Positions 6,531 to 11,807 of a stretch of DNA of 11,807 nucleotides are shown one piece after another. The notes below the pieces were generated by a model that ran no database searches, had not been told where the DNA came from, and was given only the letters and a program-made list of their open reading frames with translations. Made by a program: the position numbers and the translations under genes. The stretch comes from 38-11 sp927435965 (GTDB lineage Bacteria; Bacillota; Clostridia; Tissierellales; Dethiosulfatibacteraceae), in contig CAKMKB010000236.1 of NCBI GenBank assembly GCA_927435965.1, forward strand, positions 1-11,807, given 5' to 3'. How positions within the stretch are numbered: position 1 is the first letter of the stretch; every line of letters starts with the position of its first letter.

Positions 6531-7233
6531 TCGAACAGATGCGGAGATTCTATACGACAGGATTAGGAAGGTCAATTATGAGCTGGAGGGTGCGCGAGAA
6601 AGACTGATGGATTATTCTAAACAGGTAGAGAAGGTTTCTCAACTGGAAGAAAGAAATAGAATTTCAAGGGAGCTACACGATTCTATTGGTCACGATTTGA
6701 CTGGTGTGTTCATGCAATTGGATGCAGCAATCAATTTAATAAAGAACGATAAGGAAAAAGGGTATGAGTTGCTCGAGTCGGCACGTCAAAATGTGAGCAA
6801 CAGCATTGAAAATGTAAGACACACAGTAAGAGCAATAGCTCCCGTTACAACAACCAATGCGCTTAAGTTATTGTTGGAGTTAATCGAAAAATTCGGTGAG
6901 GAAACAGAAATTGCCGTGCATTGGTCGACATCGGGCACTCTTTACAAGCTATACCCCAGTATAGAGACCACCTTGTACAAGAACACAAGAGAGGCCTTAA
7001 CCAATTCTGCAAGGCATGGTCACGCTAAGAATATCCATATAAACTTGGAGTATCATCCTGAAAAAATCATATATACCATAGAAGATGATGGGTCTGGGGC
7101 TCATTCGATAAAAAAAGGGTTTGGCTTGAATGGTATGATAGAAAGGATCGAACTGGTTGGGGGCAGTATTGATTTTTCAGCTGAGAATGGTTTTAAAATA
7201 TTAATGGTTATACCACGAAAGGAGCTGGTTTAA
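6505..7233 (+). CDS. Sensor histidine kinase catalytic part (HisKA_3/HATPase, LnrJ-like), frame-separated from its membrane domain
   Basis: Numbered from the ATG at 6505, this has a coiled-coil linker (about residues 15-48, ILYDRIRKVNYELEGARERL), then the HisKA_3 phosphoacceptor motif ERNRISRELHDSIGHDLTG with H58. The ATPase domain shows an N-box NTREALTNSARHGHA, a G1-like EDDGSG and a G2-like GFGLNGM. It should autophosphorylate and pass phosphate to the regulator encoded two bases downstream. The frame is open up to an ATG at 6421, but those residues are out-of-frame membrane codons. No ribosome binding site precedes either ATG, so the natural start is probably the membrane-domain ATG at 6255, with a frame break near 6492. 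The fused protein would have about 325 residues; B. subtilis LnrJ is about 400, as I recall. As read, little kinase would be made and it would lack its sensor. Confidence 0.85.
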   Translation: MQIKTELDNRTDAEILYDRIRKVNYELEGARERLMDYSKQVEKVSQLEERNRISRELHDSIGHDLTGVFMQLDAAINLIKNDKEKGYELLESARQNVSNSIENVRHTVRAIAPVTTTNALKLLLELIEKFGEETEIAVHWSTSGTLYKLYPSIETTLYKNTREALTNSARHGHAKNIHINLEYHPEKIIYTIEDDGSGAHSIKKGFGLNGMIERIELVGGSIDFSAENGFKILMVIPRKELV

Positions 7234-7235
7234 TA

Positions 7236-7859
7236 ATGATCAGAGTAGCCATAACAGATGACGATGCTTTAATCAGAGACAGTTTAAAGATTGTTCTGGA
7301 CTTGGATGATGACATAGAGATTGTCGGAACATGTGCCAATGGAGATGAGGCATATAAACTATGTATGGAAACCAAGGTTGATGTGATGTTGATGGACATT
7401 AGAATGCCTATATGCGATGGTATTATAGGCACCAAAAAAATTAAGGATGATTTTCCATCTGTCAGTATTATTATTCTGACAACCTTTCATGATGATGAAT
7501 ATATATTTCAAGCATTAAAAAATGGAGCCAAGGGGTATATTTTGAAGAACACACCCTCAGATAAAATCAGAGAACAGATCAAATTGGCATATCATGGCAC
7601 AATGCTGATACACGGAGATATAGCCGATAGGATTTCCAACATGCTTCATAAAGATCAAAAAAAAGACTTGAGCACTTTTGGCTTGACACCAAGAGAAGTT
7701 GAAATCACAATTCTAATCAGTAAAGGCTATTCCAACAAGGAGATTTCAGAAAAACTTTATCTAGGAGAAAGCACAATTAAGAATTATATTTCATCAATAC
7801 TTGCTAAACTTGATTTGAGAGACAGAACCCAGATAGCGGTTTTCTATCTCACTGAATAG
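7236..7859 (+). CDS. NarL/FixJ family response regulator (LnrK-like)
   Basis: This 207-residue regulator has a receiver domain (about residues 1-120) and a LuxR-type helix-turn-helix (about 148-205). Receiver landmarks are the acidic pocket DDD at 8-10, the phosphoacceptor D54 in LMDIRMP, the switch threonine in IILTTFHDD and the lysine in GYILKNT. The DNA-binding part reads GLTPREVEITILISKGYSNKEIS and then GESTIKNYISSILAKL, the standard recognition region. All key residues are present, so it looks functional. Its ATG lies two bases after the kinase stop, and AAAGGAG at 7218-7224 sits inside the kinase end, so the two are translated together. Its likely target is the efflux operon downstream, where palindromes occur before the ATPase gene. 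Confidence 0.95.
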   Translation: MIRVAITDDDALIRDSLKIVLDLDDDIEIVGTCANGDEAYKLCMETKVDVMLMDIRMPICDGIIGTKKIKDDFPSVSIIILTTFHDDEYIFQALKNGAKGYILKNTPSDKIREQIKLAYHGTMLIHGDIADRISNMLHKDQKKDLSTFGLTPREVEITILISKGYSNKEISEKLYLGESTIKNYISSILAKLDLRDRTQIAVFYLTE

Positions 7860-7874
7860 TCATCAAGCAATCTG

Positions 7875-7899
7875 AAGCAGCCCTAGCGGTTGCTTTTTT
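7875..7899 (+). terminator. Rho-independent terminator after the response regulator
   Basis: AAGCAGCC (7875-7882) pairs with GGTTGCTT (7888-7895), with one G-U pair and a five-base loop, and runs into T6 (7894-7899). It separates the kinase-regulator transcript from the ABC genes. Confidence 0.8.
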
Positions 7900-7922
7900 A
7901 TTGAAGAAGTACTGAACAGGTA

Positions 7923-7936
7923 AGTACTTTTGTACT
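7923..7936. promoter_or_regulatory. Palindrome AGTAC-TTTT-GTACT upstream of the ABC operon
   Basis: Five-base perfect arms flank TTTT. AGTACT, itself a palindrome, also occurs just upstream at 7908-7913, so the half-site recurs. It lies about 90 bases before the ATPase ATG, which would suit an activator site for the LuxR-type regulator. The regulator assignment is inference. Confidence 0.4.
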
Positions 7937-7987
7937 GACATGAAAGGCACATTGGGTCATGTATAACATGTCAAAAAACGTTAGAAT
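7936..7987 (+). promoter_or_regulatory. Leader and probable regulated promoter of the ABC operon, with CATG-type inverted repeats
   Basis: TGACATG (7936-7942) and CATGTCA (7967-7973) form an inverted repeat. Nested with it, CATGT-ATA-ACATG forms a compact palindrome at 7958-7970. TAGAAT at 7982-7987 is the best -10 candidate, but no good -35 stands 16-18 bases before it; the compact palindrome occupies that place. A promoter with a poor -35 and a palindrome over it fits one that needs an activator, although a repressor site is also possible. Confidence 0.4.
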
Positions 7988-8025
7988 GAGATCATAATAA
8001 AACAATACTAAAGGGAGACAAGATT

Positions 8026-8961
8026 ATGGAATTAATTAAGATTCAAGATCTGACTAAAAGATACGGCAGCAATATTGCTGTGGACAATTTAAGCTTATCA
8101 GTAACTGAAGGAGATATATTTGGACTATTGGGTCCAAATGGAGCAGGAAAAAGCACGATTATAAACATTGTGTGTGGTTTATTGAAAGCGGATGTTGGGA
8201 CGATAACAATTGACAACATCAATATCAAAAGTGATCCGATGGAAGTCAAGCGACGTATAGGATTAGTACCGCAGGAAATTGCATTATATGATGTTCTTAC
8301 TGCAAGGGAAAACATATCTTTTTTTGGAAAACTGGCAGGTTTGAGGGGAAACATACTAAAACAAAGAACTGATGAAGCCCTGGAGTTCGTGGGATTGACT
8401 GACAAATTCAACGGTACGCCAAAAGAATTTTCCGGTGGAATGAAAAGAAGGCTCAATATAGCATGTGCCATAGTTCATCAACCAAAGATTATCATTATGG
8501 ATGAGCCTACTGTCGGAATAGATCCACAATCAAGAAATCACATTCTTGATTCGGTCAAACGCTTGAATCAGATGGGATCAACAATCATTTATACCAGCCA
8601 CTATATGGAAGAAGTTGAATCTATCTGCAACCAGATATCTATTCTTGACAATGGCAGAGTAATAGCCAGTGGTACTAAGGAACAACTGAAAAGAATAGTT
8701 TCCAACGAAGATAGAATAACAATCGAGTGTTTAAATATGAACTATAGTTCTTTGGAAAAACTGAAGACTGTTCATGGATTAAATCATGTCGAGTTCAACG
8801 ATAACAAGATTGAAATACTTGCTGAAAACGCACAATCAGTGCTGCAGGACGTGTTTTTCCTGTTGTCCAGCAATGACGTTAGAATCAAGGAAGTGAAAAT
8901 GTCCGTACCAAACCTGGAAACTGTATTCTTGTCATTGACTGGCAGAAAACTAAGAGATTAG
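8026..8961 (+). CDS. ABC transporter ATP-binding protein (LnrL-like drug efflux ATPase)
   Basis: This 311-residue ATPase should power the two permeases encoded after it. Motifs are complete: Walker A GPNGAGKST at 36-44, Q-loop Q83 in PQEIALYD, signature FSGGMKRRLNIA with S136, Walker B IIIMDEPT with D159 and E160, and switch H192 in YTSHYMEEVES. The part after about residue 215 resembles the accessory domain (DUF4162-like) common in DrrA/NatA-type exporters. The length equals that of B. subtilis LnrL as I recall it. GGGAG at 8013-8017 precedes the ATG. The first permease ATG follows the stop by ten bases. The gene has its own leader behind the regulator terminator, so it is probably induced separately. 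Substrate by analogy: membrane-active polyenes or other lipophilic antibiotics. Confidence 0.95.
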   Translation: MELIKIQDLTKRYGSNIAVDNLSLSVTEGDIFGLLGPNGAGKSTIINIVCGLLKADVGTITIDNINIKSDPMEVKRRIGLVPQEIALYDVLTARENISFFGKLAGLRGNILKQRTDEALEFVGLTDKFNGTPKEFSGGMKRRLNIACAIVHQPKIIIMDEPTVGIDPQSRNHILDSVKRLNQMGSTIIYTSHYMEEVESICNQISILDNGRVIASGTKEQLKRIVSNEDRITIECLNMNYSSLEKLKTVHGLNHVEFNDNKIEILAENAQSVLQDVFFLLSSNDVRIKEVKMSVPNLETVFLSLTGRKLRD

Positions 8962-8971
8962 GAGGTCTGAC

Positions 8972-10096
8972 ATGAATTGGAAACATGTAACTACCATAGC
9001 TATAAATGATATTAAGATGTCGCTAAGAAGCCCTGTCAGTTTTGTGCTGATTCTGTTTATGCCAATTATCATGGTATTTGTAATGGGATCAGTAATGAAG
9101 CCTGCCTTTGATATGGCAGAGACACAGACGGTTGATCATTTTGATGTGATATATGTTAATGAAAATCCAGAAGGATGGGCAAAAGCATACGATAGTTTTA
9201 TAAGAAATAGTGGAGCTGATTACTTCTCGCTGGTTGAAAGTTCAGAAGTTGGCATAGAAGATCAGATGATTGAGAACGGTTACCCTGTAGCTATTATCGT
9301 TCCATCTGTTGGCAATTACGTTCAAATCATCGGTTCGGGGAAAGGGTTGGCAGAAGAGACGGTTGTAAGGACTTTGACAGGCGGTTTTCTTTCCTCTCTT
9401 AACTTTACAATAGCCCTGAACGATTCAATACCGAGTGATGTATCACCGAACCCACAAAGCAAGCAATACATAACGGAAAAAACACCAGACACATTATTTT
9501 CTAACATTACCAGTTATCAGTATTTTGCATCCAGTATGTTGGTTTTCTTCTTATTGACCAGTGGCATGTCAATAGGGACGGCCCTTACTGATGACAGAAG
9601 CATTAAAATTCATAAAAGGATAAACGCTTATCCGATTAGAGAAAAAGAATATCTAATTGGTAAGATTGTTGGAAGCGGGACAATAGGAGTGATTCAGGCA
9701 ATATTGGTAATTGCCGTTACAACCCTGGTATTTGGTGTTGATTGGGGTGACAAACCAATGGAAATAACAATGATTATTGCCCTGGTAATATTTATTTCAT
9801 CCGCCATCGGAATTCTGTTTTCAAGCTTTATAAAATCAAGCGGTGCTCTAACCGCCAGTATGACAGTCGTTTTATGGTTTATGGCTTTCCTGAGTGGAGG
9901 TTTTACCGGAGCACCAATATCTGATACTGTCAGCAACTTGACCATTAATCACTGGGCTTTTCAAAGCATCACGACGGTAATGACTGGAGGAGAGTTTTCA
10001 AATATACAAAGAGAATTGGCTGTACTATTAATCATAGCGACTTTACTATGGGGTGCTGCCTTGACGATTTATAAGAGGAGGGTCACCAATGAATAG
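8972..10096 (+). CDS. ABC-2 type transporter permease 1 (LnrM-like)
   Basis: This 374-residue protein has the ABC-2 exporter layout. One N-terminal helix (about residues 22-42, FVLILFMPIIMVFVMG) is followed by an extracytoplasmic domain to about residue 180, then five C-terminal helices starting at YQYFASSMLVFFLL. The short motif TDDRSIKIHKRINAYPI between helices is the usual coupling region facing the ATPase, and FLSGGFTGAP marks the late helix hairpin. It should form a heterodimer with the next permease. AGGAGG lies about five bases before the ATG, just after the ATPase stop. Its end overlaps the second permease start by eight bases, which suggests translational coupling. Confidence 0.92.
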   Translation: MNWKHVTTIAINDIKMSLRSPVSFVLILFMPIIMVFVMGSVMKPAFDMAETQTVDHFDVIYVNENPEGWAKAYDSFIRNSGADYFSLVESSEVGIEDQMIENGYPVAIIVPSVGNYVQIIGSGKGLAEETVVRTLTGGFLSSLNFTIALNDSIPSDVSPNPQSKQYITEKTPDTLFSNITSYQYFASSMLVFFLLTSGMSIGTALTDDRSIKIHKRINAYPIREKEYLIGKIVGSGTIGVIQAILVIAVTTLVFGVDWGDKPMEITMIIALVIFISSAIGILFSSFIKSSGALTASMTVVLWFMAFLSGGFTGAPISDTVSNLTINHWAFQSITTVMTGGEFSNIQRELAVLLIIATLLWGAALTIYKRRVTNE

Positions 10097-11216
10097 TATA
10101 TTTATATCGGCAAATATAATAAAAAGAGCTTTTCGCAATAAAAAAGAGCTGCTTGCCTTGACTGTTTTACCGGTCATTGTCATTGCAATGATGACATTTA
10201 TATCTGGACGGGATGTTGTGGAAAATCATGAAGTTCTCTATCTGAATCTTGATGGTGGTATCTATGGTGAAGCATTGGTCCAATATCTTGAAAACCAGGA
10301 TAGTGTTATAACAAAGGAACTGGATTTGGGAGAGTATGGTGATTTGAGTCAATCAGGAAAAGCGGATTATCTGTTAATGATTCCAGACGATTTCAGTGAG
10401 AGAATCCAAAGTGATAAAGAAACAGAGATTGTCATCTATACAAACGGCACCGAACTATTCTATAAGACATTAAGTGTTGATATTAATCATTTCGTTGAAG
10501 GGTTATATGCTATCAGTGCGCAAGGGTCGGTAGAAAGCATATCTACGTTTCTGGAATCTTTGAAACAGCCGACATTAACTGTTGATTTCAGAACTGCAGG
10601 CATAGATGTTGCAAACAATGAAATTGAATCCAAAATGACCTCTATGGGATTTGTGCTCACTTTTATCATGCTCCTTGTATTTGTATCCATGGGGACGCTG
10701 ATGGAGGACAAAAAGAAACTGACTCTTGCCAGAATATTTACACAGCCCGTGAAGGAATGGCAAATAGTGCTAGGGAACCTTATAGGAAACATGACATTGG
10801 GTCTGATGCAGTTGATTCCAATTATGATTGTGCTAAAAATTGCTTTTGAACTATCATGGGGGCGAGAGTTCTGGGCATTATCATTGATCTTGTTTGCATT
10901 TCTGATTGCGACATTAGGATTGGGAGTAGGTCTGGCGGGCATTATGAAAAACAAGTTCAATCCGATGCTTTTAACGGCAACAGTGGTTGTGCCATCCTCG
11001 ATACTGGGGGGTTCGTTCATTCCAAAGTCCATGATGCCTGAAATTGTTAATCGCTTAGGAAATATTGTTCCTCAGAAATGGGTCATGGATGCAAGTGAAA
11101 AAATACTGCAAGGAAAATCCATTGATGAAATACTGATAAATCTGGTGGTCATACTGATGTTTGGAATCGCATTTTCAACATTTGGCGTGAAGTTCCTCAA
11201 ACCACTTAACGAATAG
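10089..11216 (+). CDS. ABC-2 type transporter permease 2 (LnrN-like)
   Basis: This 375-residue permease has the same plan as its neighbour but a clearly different sequence. A first helix lies at about residues 18-38 (ALTVLPVIVIAMMTF), an extracytoplasmic domain follows to about 180, and five helices start at GFVLTFIMLLVFVSMG. The coupling-type stretch EDKKKLTLARIFTQPVKEWQ and the late motif SSILGGSFIPKSMMP match ABC-2 drug exporters. The start overlaps the end of permease 1, and GAGGAGGG at 10075-10082 serves as its ribosome binding site. Two unequal half-permeases with one ATPase suggest a heterodimeric exporter. No separate terminator is visible after the stop; the palindrome at 11271-11310 with its T run might serve. 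Confidence 0.92.
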   Translation: MNSIFISANIIKRAFRNKKELLALTVLPVIVIAMMTFISGRDVVENHEVLYLNLDGGIYGEALVQYLENQDSVITKELDLGEYGDLSQSGKADYLLMIPDDFSERIQSDKETEIVIYTNGTELFYKTLSVDINHFVEGLYAISAQGSVESISTFLESLKQPTLTVDFRTAGIDVANNEIESKMTSMGFVLTFIMLLVFVSMGTLMEDKKKLTLARIFTQPVKEWQIVLGNLIGNMTLGLMQLIPIMIVLKIAFELSWGREFWALSLILFAFLIATLGLGVGLAGIMKNKFNPMLLTATVVVPSSILGGSFIPKSMMPEIVNRLGNIVPQKWVMDASEKILQGKSIDEILINLVVILMFGIAFSTFGVKFLKPLNE

Positions 11217-11246
11217 ACAAGAATGAATCAAAAAAGAACAAAAATG

Positions 11247-11275
11247 TTGACAAACTACAAAGCACGATCTATAAT
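11247..11275 (+). promoter_or_regulatory. Perfect consensus sigma-A type promoter
   Basis: TTGACA (11247-11252) and TATAAT (11270-11275) match the consensus at every position and are separated by exactly 17 bases. Transcription should start near 11282, within the operator-like palindromes. A promoter this strong normally needs a repressor. Confidence 0.9.
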
Positions 11276-11310
11276 ATGACTAAAAGTCACATGACTATTA
11301 GTCATATTAT
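11271..11310. promoter_or_regulatory. Tandem operator: two TGACT-N3-AGTCA palindromes in a 40-base dyad
   Basis: TGACT-AAA-AGTCA (11277-11289) and TGACT-ATT-AGTCA (11292-11304) are two 13-base palindromes with centres 15 bases apart. Together they lie in a larger dyad with perfect 13-base outer arms at 11271-11283 and 11298-11310. They begin just after the -10 box and cover the expected start site, the position of a repressor operator. The half-site style suits a TetR- or GntR-like dimer, which is not encoded in this window. As RNA the dyad could fold into a long AT-rich hairpin followed by TATTTTT. Confidence 0.75.
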
Positions 11311-11327
11311 ATTTTTAGGAGAGAAAG

Positions 11328-11726
11328 ATGGAATTCAATTATTTTAGCTATTTATGCTTCATATGGGCAGCAGTCGGTATTATCACAAGGGTCCTGATGG
11401 TAACAATGGGGGACAGGTGGAACAAGTGGGAGATGGAGAAGGCATATGCGAGTCATAAACCTTTATGGATTTATGTCATCAGCATTTTAGGATTATTGAT
11501 GGTTGTTCTGACATGGTATCAGGTTTATAATCTGGAAGTCAGGTATAGTTGGATCATGGCGGTTGTCATATCTTTGACGACAATCAAGTTGTCAGCCTTG
11601 CTTTTTAGATATGATCAATTCAGGCAATTTGCATCAGAGACTCTAAACAATCCCGAAAAGATGAAAAAGCTTAACATATCAGTATTGATGATTTCAGTAA
11701 TATGTAAGTGTACAATACATATGTGA
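11328..11726 (+). CDS. Small membrane protein of unknown function
   Basis: I do not recognise this 132-residue protein. It has hydrophobic segments at about residues 6-26, 46-66, 74-92 and near the C-terminus (LNISVLMISVI), with the charged stretches GDRWNKWEMEKAYASHKP and FRYDQFRQFASETLNNPEKMKK between them. It ends in ICKCTIHM, which breaks off a fourth helix early, so the C-terminus may be altered or truncated. AGGAGA at 11317-11322 precedes the ATG. It has its own strong promoter with a tandem operator, so it is probably regulated apart from the ABC operon. It could be the first gene of a locus running past the window, possibly with its repressor. Confidence 0.7.
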   Translation: MEFNYFSYLCFIWAAVGIITRVLMVTMGDRWNKWEMEKAYASHKPLWIYVISILGLLMVVLTWYQVYNLEVRYSWIMAVVISLTTIKLSALLFRYDQFRQFASETLNNPEKMKKLNISVLMISVICKCTIHM

Positions 11727-11807
11727 CAAAAAAGAATAAAATATTATCGTATGAAACGAGCATGTAAACCATTTGCACCCACGTGCATGATTAAAGCGAG
11801 TTCCATA
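11727..11807. other. Window end, no gene assigned
   Basis: I see no supported gene here. A plus-strand frame from an ATG at 11751 stays open to the edge but has no ribosome binding site. A minus-strand frame enters from the edge and stops near 11744, so it could be the last residues of a converging gene. Neither can be judged without more sequence. Confidence 0.4.

Noticed and set aside
8043..8471. Open frame antisense to the ABC ATPase
   Set aside because: It is opposite a well-conserved gene, has no ribosome binding site or family features, and mirrors the ATPase codons.
10487..11032. Long minus-strand open frame opposite permease 2
   Set aside because: It is a reverse-strand shadow of a clear permease gene with no independent support.
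11751..11807. Possible new gene from ATG 11751
   Set aside because: Only 19 codons are visible, with no ribosome binding site and no recognisable sequence.

Overview
The window looks like chromosomal DNA of a low-GC Gram-positive bacterium (Bacillota). This rests on the AT-rich sequence, strong GGAGG-type ribosome binding sites, TTGACA/TATAAT promoters, and a LemA plus DUF2207 pair and a two-component/ABC-2 efflux module of the kind common in that phylum. TGA acts as a normal stop. Nothing identifies the genus. No tRNA, rRNA, CRISPR array or insertion sequence was seen, and no gene-free stretch exceeds about 170 bases.

Region by region. (1) 1-966: the 3' part of a MutS-related ATPase whose upstream sequence is in another reading frame, closed by a hairpin terminator. 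(2) 1057-2984: a pair with a CPBP-type intramembrane protease followed closely by a membrane-anchored Ntn hydrolase of the choloylglycine hydrolase/acid ceramidase-like superfamily. (3) About 3079-3582: a small membrane protein of unknown function whose only good ribosome binding site points to an ATT start codon. A strong bidirectional terminator follows. (4) 3676-6093, minus strand: an operon of lemA and a DUF2207 membrane protein with a polyglycine tail. (5) 6185-11216, plus strand, divergent from lemA: sensor kinase, NarL/LuxR-type response regulator, ABC ATPase and two ABC-2 permeases. The order and family types match the lnrJKLMN (yfiJKLMN) linearmycin-resistance locus of Bacillus subtilis. 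(6) 11247-11726: a small membrane protein behind a perfect consensus promoter overlapped by two copies of TGACT-N3-AGTCA.

How the genes would work together. In region 5 the kinase should sense a membrane-active compound and phosphorylate the regulator, which would switch on the ATPase and permease genes. Those genes have their own leader with several palindromes, behind a terminator that ends the regulator gene. The kinase, however, is broken in this sequence. Its membrane segments (6255-6530) and its catalytic part (from about 6505) lie in different frames, with a T6 run at the probable junction, and the membrane domain looks short. The efflux system may therefore be uncoupled from its sensor, unless this is an assembly error.

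Most notable points: the split kinase, the palindrome-rich efflux leader, the tandem operator before the last gene, the probable AUU start, the frame break in the MutS-like gene, and the CPBP/Ntn-hydrolase pair. I found no clear candidate for a wholly new defence or mobile system.
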